Shown here: piece after piece, positions 22,816 to 34,299 of the stretch | Numbering within the stretch: the first letter of the stretch is position 1 | Layout: every line of letters begins with the position of its first letter | Origin: Escallonia rubra | Lineage: Eukaryota > Streptophyta > Magnoliopsida > Escalloniales > Escalloniaceae | DNA length: 64,000 nt | Direction of reading: 5' to 3' | NCBI GenBank assembly: GCA_033065855.1 | Contig: JAVXUO010003167.1 | Coordinates: 124,001 to 188,000 of the forward strand | Position numbers and translations under genes: made by a program | The notes under the pieces: generated by a model | What the model was told of the DNA's origin: nothing | What the model saw: the letters and a program-made list of their open reading frames with translations, nothing else | Databases searched by the model: none

Positions 22816-23250
22816 AGATATGGTTCACATCAACTGATTAAGAAAATCAAACTCCCAATTTGTTCTATCGTAAATGAAAAATACATTAGCTACAAATGGT
22901 CAAACCATCCACTTCATTCCAATATTCTTTTGAAACATTTCAATTCCAAAACATATCAAATCCAAGAGCAAACTAGCTTTGCAGTAAACATTTGAATCCA
23001 AATTCCATAACTGTTTACATGCTGGTCCGATTTTTAACGAATAATAAGAGTCGTTAAAGCATTTTGGCAGACATTTCTTTCTTCTAAGAAAATAAGTAAA
23101 CATCACAAAAAATAGTTCATTACTGATAAATTGTGCTTTCCCAAAATAAAATAATGATATGTACCCTACACACGAAAACACAAGATTGATCAAAAGGTCA
23201 CTTACCTCAACTCTACTCGTTTCCTCGGTATCAAGATCGGGCGCAATTAT
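22816..23250 (-). mobile_element. Old Gypsy-type LTR, copy 1 (third part)
   Basis: Sequence around 23020-23060 (GCTGGTCCGATTT, AACGAnnAATAAG, TTTCTTTCTTC) and at 23200 (AGGTCACTTAC, CTCAACT) is collinear with 27815-28000 of the second copy. Beyond about 23250 the two copies diverge. The minus-strand open frame of 133 codons here has no recognisable domain and is taken as accidental. Confidence 0.4.
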
Positions 23251-23654
23251 AACGTTACTACATCTGACCAAAAAAGGCATCAAGGCCATTATTTTCATCA
23301 CCAGATCGGTAGTTTTACTTTAACCTGAAAGCATCGCCGACTAAGACCCAACATTCTTGTTAGACGTTCTCTCAAATAACTCAACACCCACGTCCAACTG
23401 TTCGGCCTTCTACACCCGTCCAATATCTTGTTCCAACTCACCATGTCTTTCTCGGGCATCTGTTTGACACTTGTCGAGCTTTCCTCAAGTCACTTGATTT
23501 CACTATCCCACCAAGCATACCTTAACAGTAAAAAATCCACAGTCAAACTCTAGAGTTCACGCTAATCATTCCATTTTCATACCGATAACCAAACGCTTCC
23601 TTTTCATACCCTTAACACACTGATCACTCCACCGTAACACATACCTACACTCAC

Positions 23655-23658
23655 ATGC

Positions 23659-23694
<36 letters not shown>

Positions 23695-24278
23695 CGCGCA
23701 TGCACGCGTGCGCGTTCGAGCACACACATAGAGTATACACACGCACACACATGCAAATATACTCTGTAACACCCCCCCCCCCCAAGAAACCTGCTCAAAC
23801 ACAACAAAAGCGCGCATGCGCACACACATAAACAGAGCAACTCACGGCTGTAGCTGTAGCACATATACAATACCAAGTACACTGCATGCATTCCACGCCG
23901 TTTGCACGCGCACACAGGCACACACACTACACACACTAATACTACTACTACCACTACTACTACTACACACACACACACACACTGCACAAACACCCACATT
24001 GTTTACACACATATACACCTGATACACACTACTACATACACCTGATACACACTATTACATACACCTAATACACACTATTACATACACCTTACATATACTT
24101 TTTACACACATTACAGATTGTAGTCACATAACACTTTGCACGTATGCACGCACACACACACACGCGCGCGCGCGCGCGTGCACGCACATATACACACATA
24201 CACTGCACACACGCCCATGTTTTTAAGCACACACCATACACACTAATACACACCCATTACACATACTTTTTACGCGCG

Positions 24279-24310
<32 letters not shown>

Positions 24311-24315
24311 GAGAA
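23655..24315. repeat. CA and CG microsatellite cluster
   Basis: The cluster holds several runs of (CA)n at about 23660-23692, 23960-23983, 24148-24162 and 24287-24310. It also has a C13 tract near 23771-23783, and an alternating CACACGCGCGCGCGCGTGCACG block at about 24155-24190. Imperfect ATACACCTGATACACACTA units repeat at 24010-24090. Open frames on both strands are products of the repeats. The opposite-strand GT richness resembles the GT block in the plus-strand Gypsy LTRs, so this may be the matching block of a minus-strand LTR. Confidence 0.75.
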
Positions 24316-24479
24316 ACTGTGTATACCTACAAAAGTTAGGGCACATAAATAATAATTAAAAAAAGTTAGAAAAAGGTCCGCTAGGACGAAAAGCTTGCAA
24401 AGGGCGGTCTAGGCCAAAGTTGGGGCAAAAGAAAAAGTGTAGGTCCAATCAGTAACCTAAGGATAATCTATCAGCGCAT

Positions 24480-26215
24480 TTATTTCTTCTTCATCAAAGC
24501 CAAACGATCCTCTTCATCCAAATATATGATTGACATGAACGTGTCCATACCTTTCTTGTAAGTCAACCTCTGAGATATCCGGATCACATCCTCTAGAACT
24601 TCAGCCTTAAAAGTTAGACCTTGGTCCACTTTGTCAATCTCCTTGCCCTTGCCACCCATGCGATCAAACTGGCCCTCGATATAAGCCTCCATGTAATCTT
24701 CCCGGTCCTGAGCAGCTTTGGTAGGCAGGGATCTCTTTGGTAGACATCGGCCTCTTTGGTTGTTTTTTTTCGGCAGCGAGAAAGGGTGTGGTCGTGGCTC
24801 ATCAATGTGCAGACCGTATCAGATTCCCATATACATCAAACTTCTCTTCAAACAGTTGGGAACCGATCCAAGATAGCCTGATCCATGTAACCTGGACTCC
24901 TCCTTTAGCTTGAGGACGAAAAAAACTCTGAACTGTATTCTGAGAAGACCAACCAAAATCGGTCAATTCGAGCCCTAAGCCAACAGCAGCATGAGCTTCT
25001 TCTTTAGCTCGCTCAATAAGTCTGATCTCACATGCCCTCAAAAAATCCCAGTTCAGCTCTGCCCTCAGTCGACTTTCCAAAGCCTGAACTTTCCCCGAAA
25101 GATGAGGCCAAAGCCAACTGATATATTCTTTAGATAGCAACGAGGTAGCTGGATCCATACAATCAACAAAGGTGTCACTCCCTATGAAACGATCAAAATA
25201 AGGAGGAGAGCCCCAACCTTTATAGACGGCCTTGATTAGTAAAGGACTGAGGTCATTCGCCGAAGCAGCAAAATTATTCAAAAATCAAGGATAGCCTGCT
25301 TGTAACCAAATTGTCTCTGAATCCAACAAGCAATAAAAAGACAAATGGTGCAATCACAAGAGACAAATACAGAAATATCCAGAAGTCTATAGAGTAGACA
25401 TGTGGTCACCACACGAAGGACAGTACCAAGAATATCCTTGGACTCCCGAACACAGAAAAAGTAAGTCCAATCATCTATGTCCAAACGACCTTCAAGGAGA
25501 ATGGAAAGAACAAGGACGATATGTCCCCTTAGTAGGAGCAGTTACCAGTCACATTTGATCCAGGAGCTACATAAACAGAAGCAAGGGGCTAATCCTATAT
25601 GAAAGGCTTGGGTCTTCATGCACATCAGTGATATCATTTATGGTCTCACCACCACTAACGGAATTAGGGTTTTCCTTTCATAGACATCTGGATCAATAAC
25701 TATGTCAGCCTCATATTAGCAATACCAATGCCAACAATAATGGGCTATTTGGCTAGCACACACAATGCCAGAGTTGTTACCTGACCATAGGCATACCGCT
25801 GATCATAATTATTCGGCTTAGTAGAAAAATATTCTCTTTCAGGAGAAAGTAGAATACCTTCACGTTGGATAAAAGACCTAGCGCGCTCCTCCCTAATCTT
25901 CAGCAAACCCATGAGGGCTTTGACATAACCATCTTGAATGACCGGAACAGAAATGGGCAGGTTAACATGAATATCTACCAGAGCAGAGAATTCTTTGTGA
26001 GTTAGGCAAAGTTCATCCAAGCTGAATCGGAAGACATAATCATTGGAATCCCAGAATTTGCATGCCGCCTGGAGAATGTCTTCAAGAACAACCACATTTT
26101 GTAGACTCGTCACATACCTCAGGTTGAATCGCCCATCGAGATGAATGAGTTGGATCTTGTTAAATGAATCGCAAAGGCTAGGAGTTGAAGCTAAAAAATT
26201 GTAGGGTTAAGCCAT
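24480..26215 (-). pseudogene. Broken plant gene, plant-mobile-domain/DUF7745-like
   Basis: Minus-strand coding from about 26180 reads PSLCDSF, IQLIHLDGRFNL and VVVLEDILQAACKFWDSNDY. It continues with VFRFSLDELCLTHKEFSALV, then FVSCDCTICLFIACWIQRQFGY (about 25400-25300). After that come NDLSPLLIKAVYKGW and FFRPQAKGG (25260-24900), and a basic, helical C-terminal part (about 24750-24480). The FWD...VFRF..DELC.T..EFSALV pattern is that of plant proteins related to the plant mobile domain (DUF7745-like). These are usually found in or beside transposable elements, and their biochemical role is unknown. The gene is broken in several places and has no usable start. The family name is from memory of motif shape and has not been searched. 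Confidence 0.5.
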
Positions 26216-26216
26216 T

Positions 26217-26984
26217 GTGAGTAACGTGGAATGCCCTTTTAAAGGGATGAGTCCCAAAACTACCAAATTTGGCAGATTAGTTTTAGGCCAAATCCTGTAC
26301 CGGTTCAAACAACTCAATCCAATCTTAATTTTTTCAATCCAATTCTTAGCCATTTCTCCTTTTTTTCTATGCAAGTATGTGAGCATACATTTGAATTAAA
26401 CATTAACATAGAATTCACTAAGAAAATTTTAACTCGAAACATAAAAGAATAAGAGTGTAGATTACATTATAGTTGGAATAAAAGTCCCTAGTGGGCTATA
26501 AAGCCTACTCTAAGCTGGTCTCCTCATAGCTTCCGCTGAGTCTTCCTTGGGCTGGCCTTTTCCTCGTGCCAATCCCTAAAGGTTCCTCACATTCCTCCTT
26601 ATCTTTTTCATATTCTTCTTCCTCGCCTTTAGGATCAAGGGACGACTACACCACCATAGTCTCATTGGATTGAGGCTTCTTGTAGGTCTTACGGAAGACC
26701 GAGGCAATCTAGGAAGATTTGCGTCTCTGCCTCGGTAGAGGGGCTGTGGTTTTCCTTTTACTCCCTAGAGCACCTTCTTTGCCTCTGATTTGCTCACATT
26801 CTTTGTGAATGTCTGACTCGTCACACTGGTCTTCACCCTCGCCTCCCTTTCGAGGTACCAAAGTCCCTTCTATAGAAGTCTGAGTTGTAACAGCAGAGGG
26901 GGTCACGTGTGAGCTCTATCATCCACTTGACCAACCTCCTAAAGATGGCATCAAGTGAGTGAAGGTAGGTGCCTTAGTTCTCAC
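26217..26984. other. No gene recognised
   Basis: A minus-strand frame at 26709-26906 encodes a basic, low-complexity peptide (KRKTTAPLPRQRRKSS at its end). It could be an extra exon of the neighbouring broken gene, but nothing links them. The rest shows no motif. Confidence 0.3.
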
Positions 26985-28429
26985 CACCCGAAACCAAGGC
27001 TGGGCCTATGAACCAAGTTTGTAACTAGCCGCAGGCCCATTGGGGTCTCACCAAGGGCTTTGCCAGGCCTTACTTACGTACAACAAATCAACTACAGTGG
27101 AAATAAACCTTTTACAACTTCCATTATTTTTTCATACCAAATTTCCATTTCCAAACTTCTTACAATTGTTCTTATATTAGATTATAGCTAGTCTAATGCA
27201 ATCTCTGGGCTTCACTCTAAATTTCCAATCATATGCTCGTCTCGATCACCTTACTTTCAGACCTGAAATGATCAGTAAGGGTGAGCTTTCACTTGCTCAG
27301 TGAGCAACCAATGATTCAACTAGCTGGATAATAGCATGCCAGAAAATAACTCACTTTATAATGTAGCAACTTGAGATATTTGAAATCAGTGAAACAGAGT
27401 TGAGGGCATAAAAGTCTTTATCACAAAAACCTCATTACAAGACATTTCCAATCCAACACCTGCTCAAACGATATACTGCGGTCATCGTTTAGTCCCACTG
27501 ACTCAGACCCGAAATCCTACCTTGGGATGATAATCATTATGGAAGTCGGGACGACCACGAGCAACAGTATTGTGCGCCAACATTCTGTCATGTTGACGAG
27601 GATATGAAATCTAAATTTTCCCTATTTGATATGGGGCATAACAATTGAGTAAGCAAAAACTACCTTGAATCTCTGATGGTTAAACAACTGACACCTCTTT
27701 CGATAGTTTTCAAGCAGTTCATAGTCACAATAATGGCAAAAGCAAAACATCTCACTTGCATCAATCATTTCACTCGGCGTTCCAAAACTAATTTCTAACA
27801 AAATTTCATTTGTGTGCTGGTCCGGTTTAGACGAGAAATAAGTCACTAAAATATTTTTTGGGAAAAACTCTTTCTTCAAAGCAAGAACAGCTAAACATAA
27901 TTAAAGCAGTTCATATGTTGATAAAATAGTCATTTTCAAAGGTAGATAACATATAAGCTTTAAAAAACACTAGTTGAATGGACAGGTCACTTACACAACT
28001 GCTTAACCGAATTCGAAAATTCTCCTTTTAATATGACCTTAGTCACCACCTACCATATCTGAACAAATAAATCGGGGATAAATTAATCCGTGTATTGTAT
28101 AATTGACTTGCAGTGCAAGAGAATATCTCGATTTCTACCCTTCCCACTTATCAGGTCATAACCTCTTCTTACGACTAGCTATTTTAACATGGTACAAGGA
28201 TTTTTACCCAAGACTCTGAAAGTGTACTTATGCCACGAATTTCTTTGTTTCGAGACGGTACTAACACCGCCTCTTAATTTCTAGCATTCCTAATGCTCAA
28301 TTATGCATGTCCGCTAAGTTAGCCACCAGAATAGAAAATTACCAATACACCCCCAGACTTATGTAAAATTACCAAAATAACCCCTGGCGGCTATCGGACC
28401 ATCAAAAATTCCAAATTAGTTAAAAAAAA
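26985..28429 (-). mobile_element. Old Gypsy-type LTR, minus strand, copy 2
   Basis: Copy 2 of the repeat at 11120-11832, 21221-21273 and 22816-23250, here without the two insertions. On the minus strand it contains AAAGCTCACCCTTACTGATCATTTCAGGT (quoted in part; 27260-27300). This recalls the splice-acceptor-like site of the plus-strand LTRs. Close to 28375 it has the TTATTTTGGTAATTTTAC motif also seen in them. LTR B was inserted at its upper edge. The open frame at 27622-27879 shows no domain. Confidence 0.45.
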
Positions 28430-29348
28430 TGTAATACCTGGTACTTTTGGAGCAATTTAAAATAACTATCCAAGCTTCAGAAAAAATAATTAAAATAAAA
28501 TAAAATAAACTAACGATAATTTGGATCAATGCTCGGAGATTAGTAGAGAATGAAATGTTAACATGATTTTGGGGTCAAAATGTAATTTTGTAAAGTTTTG
28601 GAGCCATTTGTAAATATGTGAAACTTTTGGGGACTAAATCGTAAATTATTGTTTCTAGATGAAAAATAATGAAATGAGTAATATGTATATATATTTTGGT
28701 GAAATCTAGGGTTATTGTTAAACTAATAAAGATTAGAAAAGTTTTTGGGGCAAAAATGTAATTTTGAAAACTTTTGGGGATCATTTTGTTATTTCTGAAA
28801 ATTTTGGAGGTTATTTTGTAAATTATGAAAATGGCATGTATGCGTCTAATTGTTGAGAATTTGGTGTTAAAAAAGAAGCCACCTACTATATTTAAGTGGT
28901 GACTAATCAAAAAAAAAATTATAGAATTAAGTGGATAAAGTCTTTAGGAAATTAAAGAAAGAAAAACAATAGAAAAACAAAACAAGAAGAAACAGAACAG
29001 GAAAACAGAGAAGAGAAAAAACAGAGAGTTCGGGGAAGAGAAAGAGAGAAGGAAGAGGAGAGGAAGAGGAGAAGAAAAGGAGAAAGGAAAAACAAAACAA
29101 GAAAGAGGAAGAAAACAAAACTGAAGAAAGAAACATAAAAAGAAAGTAGAGAGGCGGATTTCAGTCGAGGAGGAAAAAAAGAAGGGGGAAAGAAGGAAAA
29201 TAAGAATTTGGAGGGAAATTCATGAAGGTAGACTCCTCTTTCGATTTTAGTGTGTGTTTTAAGTATGTGTGTGTTTTAGAGTAATTGGTGAAGTTTGTGT
29301 GTGTTTTCAGGGTGTTTAGTGTGTGTTTGCTCTGTGTGTGTGTCTCGG

Positions 29349-29380
<32 letters not shown>

Positions 29381-31516
29381 TAATATAAGTGTAATTGTGG
29401 GTATACGAGGAGTATATGTGTGTGTTTTAAGTGTATTAGTGTGGGTGTAGGTGTTTTAGTGTGTGCTTAGGCGTGTAGTAGTCTAGGTGTGTCATGGAAA
29501 GTGGATTTTTGTGTGTGTTTAACTCAAAAGAGTGGACTGCCGAGAACATGGATGATGGACAGTAACCTCCACTATTTTTACAAGTTGTACTCTCTGAAAA
29601 TTTTCAAGAATTTTCGGTATCCGCAAAGGACCCTAAATTAGGGTATCGATAAAAAGAATTAGTGAGTTATTTAGCATACCAAACCAAGTTTTTTTAATCT
29701 GATAATTTTAGAAAATCCTTATTTTACTGATATGTTTCATATTCTAAAATTTCGTGTCATTCTGAGGCCGATAGGTATTTATAGCCGAATCGACTTCTGG
29801 GCACTCAGTCCCGACAGTAGTGCGGAATTTTAGGGCAAAAATTCTCTAAAATACTTTTAAAAATAAAATAGTGTTTCAAAGTATTTTGAGATTTTTCCGG
29901 AGCCAGGAACTCCCGGGGGATATTTTTGTAATTTGCCACCCCAAAGGGGTATTTTGGTAATTTTACCTATAAAAAGTATTTTGACTTAAATTCACATACA
30001 GTTAGGTTATTTGAGTGATTTTACTTGCGAGAATGCTGTTTTTATATTCAAGTTCGAGAGGGGCTTTTTGATAATTTTACATACCCGGTGAAAGGGGTTC
30101 ATTTCGGGAGTATGCGTGAGTCCGTATTGATTTATAATATCGTAGTGGAGACCGTATTCTAATTAGCTGATTGTTCCGTTTAGGATAAAGCTAAAGACTT
30201 TCCAGTTAAATAGCTTAGCTCCGGATCCAGGTAAGGGTTTCTATCTGAACCCTGGGTAAGGATTTTCGTTCGAACCCTTATTTCGATAACTCGTACTCGT
30301 AAGTACTCCTTTGATTTACTTATGACTAATGTCGAACATTGAATTATGTATTGATATCAACATGTTATTGCTCATAAAACCCCACTATTGAACCTAAACC
30401 GATTATTTGGAAATCTTATCGATGCCCGTCTGTTATTGCATGCTGGGCATATTCCATAATTGTTTGCATTCGTTCTCCTGACCTAAACTTGATAACTGTT
30501 CGTAATCGTTCTTGCTGTTTGTTATGGTTATTCAGGAATTTCGAGTGATGACTTATATCAGTACGTTTATTGATATTGAAACCGAATAGATTTCAGTGAT
30601 TTGATTTCATGTTAATGCTCATTGATGTTATAGATTTTGTGTTGACCTGGAAAATCGTACTGTGGGAGGCATTATAAGGCTGCCTTTTTGCTTCTTCTTA
30701 TGGGGAAGTAGGTTAGTTCCTTGATCGATGAAGAGGACTAGTAATTATATACTAGTACATCATGCATGTGTACACCATACTGGCTTTGCCTGAGTGGCAT
30801 CGCAACCACCATGGATCAACATCTTTGATTTTATTGGCATTGTATCTTACTGTGACTATTACAAAATTGACTCGAAAGGATTGTCTCAAATGATTTGTGC
30901 TTGTTTTGAAATCCTATGAAAAACCATCATTGTATTTTGGAATGATGGATTCGAAAATGATCTTTTATTGATCATTTTGGAAACCGTCGTGATTGTTATT
31001 GTTTATTTTGGTATCTATTTATGATGAATTTTGATCATTTCGGAAATCATTAAGCTATTTAGATCGTTTGAAGTATTTTGGAAATCATCGTCGGTTGGAT
31101 TCTTTGGAATCGTTTTGTAGTTCTTTTGGTAGTCTTTGTACGACCTTACTAAGCTCTTAAAAGCTCACCCTTCGTTTGACTCCCTTCTGCAGGTGATGAT
31201 AAGATGTAGCATGTTTGGGAATGGGTTAGAGTTGTGTAAGATTCCGGTGAGCCCACCATTACTGTATAGTAAGACCCCTGCTTGAGTCGGTACTATCAAC
31301 TCGTACTATAGATGTTCGAGGCTTTAAAGATCCTAGGTTTAATAGTTCAAGTTCAAGTAGTTTTTGTAATCTTGTATTTGAAGAACTTGAGTTGATATCA
31401 AATTAAATGTTTTGAAGTATGTGTTAGTGAATAGGATTTTACAGGTTTGATTGAACTGGTAGGTTAACATTCCGGGTGTTCGGGGAGGTGGAGCTCCAGA
31501 TTTTTGGGGGGTTAGA
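28430..31516 (+). mobile_element. 5' LTR of a Gypsy-type element (LTR B)
   Basis: This 3087-base LTR begins TGTAATACCTG and ends GGGGGGTTAGA directly before a primer site. Order inside: repeated GGGGnCAAAATGTAATTTTG units (28570-28790), an AG-rich block (28950-29200) and a GT block (29250-29520). Then come the conserved ATTTTACTGATATGTTT and GAGGCCGATAGGTAT, a splice-donor-like CCAGGTAAG at 30228-30236 and an acceptor-like CCCTTCTGCAG ending at 31192. It is collinear with LTR A and, more distantly, with LTRs C and D. The flanking 3' LTR was not found. Confidence 0.8.
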
Positions 31517-31518
31517 GT

Positions 31519-31530
31519 TGGTATCAGAGC
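31519..31530 (+). other. Primer binding site of Gypsy element B
   Basis: TGGTATCAGAGC, complementary to initiator tRNA-Met, two bases after the LTR end. This fixes LTR B as the 5' LTR of a plus-strand element. Confidence 0.9.
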
Positions 31531-31699
31531 AGTTCGGTCTTGTGGCATTAGGAGTATAGGCATATGATTCTGTAGGCACAAAACCAAAGAGTATATGTAA
31601 TACGATTCTGTAGAAGCGTATTTCAGTTAATGAGAATGGGGTAGGATGATGGTAAAGTTAAGAAGTCTACATTTAACTTATAATTGTATTGTTCTTTAG

Positions 31700-33400
31700 A
31701 CACGTGTAGTATGACACTGATAATTGTTAATTGTAGCGGTACGGTCCGTACTCGGAGCACTGGCAGTGGAGATAGTACAGGGGGATTAGAGGTCCTTGAT
31801 AGATGAGATTCTAACAACTTGGTATAGGATGAGCATGGATTCTTTTCCCAGTCATTAGAAAGACTTTATCAGGCAATCCTTTGACTGGAAAATGTACTGT
31901 ATGGAGGTTTTATGACTATAGAGGGGCACCTCTACCTAAGAGGGGAAACAACAGAAGCCATAGTTGATGGTTATGATTCTGAACACTAGGAACCCGATTC
32001 TAACCCTGATAACATAGAATCCGGCCAACCAGCAGTAAGAAGTACCGAATCCAGTTCAACCACAGCCACAATCTTGAGAGGAGAGTATCTTAGGTGAATT
32101 TTCCAAACAAGATGCGCGTAGCTTTAGGGGATCATTGGACCCTATGGAGGCAGAGAACTAGACTGACGAAATGGAGAAAACATTTCGAGCCATTCACTGC
32201 AGTGAGAGGCAAAAGGTTGAATTGGCTCTTTATAAACTTAGAGATGAGTCTGATCAGTGGTGGAAAGTGGTGAAAAGGAGTTCAACTCACCAACAATTGG
32301 ATAAGAGAATTTGGGAACAATTCAGGGAATTGTTCTTCGATCGGTATTTATCGACGAATTATCATGAATGAATGTTGAGAGAATTTTCCATTATGATGCA
32401 AGGAGATCAAGAATCGGTAGATGAATTTGAAATGAGGTTTTTACGCCTCGCCAAATTTGTAGTATGGATGTTGTTGTCAACTGAAGAAGATAGGTCTCGG
32501 AAGTTTGAGTGGGGCCTTAGGCCGGGATTAAGGGATATGGTGATTTCTACTTGATTAACGAGCTATATGGAATGTCTAGACTTGGCACGTGTGTTGGAGA
32601 AATTCAAGTCCAACAGTAAGGAAGGGTATGAACAAAGGCGGGATAGACATAAGAGAGCTAGGCAAGAGTTTTCCCAGGACAAACTTGTAGAGGCTGCCAA
32701 GCGTTGACAGTTTACACAATAAATACAACAGGGTACCGAAGGCCCCTAGAGTACTGGTCAGGGTGGCAGGTTAACTTCTTCAGACACCCCATGCATCATC
32801 TACAAGAAGTATCATGGTTGTGGGCCATGATACAGAGTTACCGGTGGATGCTTCAGGTGCGGTAGTGTGAAACATCAGGTTCGAAACTATCCAATTGTTA
32901 GAATTGCCAGTCCACTTTCTGTCCCACACCTATAGCTCGTACGTCGACAAGTAGTGTTCCTCGTCAGGGAAAAGGACAAGGCCGCAGGGCCAAACCCAAG
33001 AGTCTTGAGTATAGTAAAGGCAGAGGCTAGATCATCAGCTAGGCTTTATTCAATGTCTTTTCAGGATGTTGCCACATCCGATGATGTGGTGTCATGTATA
33101 CTACAGGTTAATCATTAGATGCTCGTATATTGTTTCATTTTGGAGGTTAATCATTATATCCTTGTATCCTTTACTTTTGCATAGCGATTGAGAGTCAACA
33201 CATATACTTATGAACTTATATTGTGATAAGTACTCTGTTGGGAGAGTCTTTGACTGTTTTACGGTTCTCTATTATTGTATAGTCTATGTTTGGGATATAG
33301 ATCCTTCTATGGACCTAATTCCATTTGTTGTTCAGTAATTTAATGTCATACTAGGTATGAATTGGTGATTCGCTAATCACGCATCCATGTATTGTCAGGG
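31700..33400 (+). pseudogene. Gypsy gag and protease remains
   Basis: Plus-strand gag core: EKTFRAIHCSERQKVELALY, DESDQWWK, IWEQFRELFFDRYLS (32171-32371), then REFSIMMQGDQESVDEFEMR and KFEWGLRPGLRD (32372-32554). A zinc knuckle CFRCGSVKHQVRNYP lies at about 32850-32895, and a protease-end motif FNVILGMNW at about 33340-33370. This order (gag, CCHC, protease) is that of a Ty3/Gypsy polyprotein. Reverse transcriptase, RNase H and integrase were not found downstream. Broken in many places and old. Confidence 0.8.
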
Positions 33401-34080
33401 GAAACCCTAGTCGTATTTGGAAAGTTTATAAGGTATGAGCAGTAGTTAAGTTGGTGATTTGATTTATGAGTAAGAATAGTGTTTTGGGAAATGACTAGTG
33501 CTAAGACTAAAAGTTTGGTTTAAGGGTACGACAATAAATTTGAAATTCTACTCTGTCATCTCATTCATTCCTTTGTATATTGAGCTCAAGTGCAACTTAA
33601 TTGAATGCCAACTTACTCTAAGATGTCGGAGAAGATGTCATTCATATTCAGTCAGCTTATCCATTCTTCGGAATATTTATTTATTTATTTATTCAAATCT
33701 ATTTGGACTTGATGGGATAGTATCTGGCCCACTCGCCATGGAAAAGCTACAAATTTCATTAAGGACCAGTAACTCTTCCAGATTGTAATTGCTTCGAGTC
33801 ATTGGGTTAACTTTTCTCCGTCATACCTATGTCATTCTATACTCGTCGCTCTTCTAGAATGTCATATCTTGGCATTGTGAATATGGAGAGCCAATAGGTA
33901 TGATTTCGGGCGAAAAGTTTTTTTGTGTTTTGAGCGCCTGGTTGCCATTGTTGTTATCATTTGACCCCTAAATGTTTGGATGGGATATTTGCTTGCGTGG
34001 TTAATGTAAATGTTTGTTATATAATCATTACCGTGTCTTTGTGATTGGTAGTTGTGTAATACGTACCAAAACGATAATAT
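33401..34080. other. Unassigned sequence between Gypsy and Copia remains
   Basis: No domain or repeat boundary can be seen. A 96-codon plus-strand frame at 33498-33788 has no recognisable motif. It is probably eroded Gypsy interior. Confidence 0.3.
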
Positions 34081-34299
34081 GTTATAATTGTTGCTTGCAG
34101 GTAATCTCGTTATCAGTTTTACTGTGTTTTATTTTCAAATGATCTGGAAATAGACAATATGACATGTGTGCGTATCTTGTACCCGATTTCGGAATTGTAT
34201 AGTTTCGTCTGCCTGATATGAGGTTTTGTAGGCCCCTAAGCCTCAGATAATCTGTGATTGATAGTAGACTCTTGGAACGTGAGCTAGAGCTGGACAATC

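Noticed and set aside
23566-24359. Cys/Val-rich and His/Thr-rich open frames on both strands
   Set aside because: They are translations of (CA)n and (GT)n microsatellites, with no domain and no conservation argument.
31339-31817. Minus-strand open frames of 64 to 82 codons across the end of LTR B and the primer site
   Set aside because: They lie antisense to LTR and leader sequence and have no recognisable domain.
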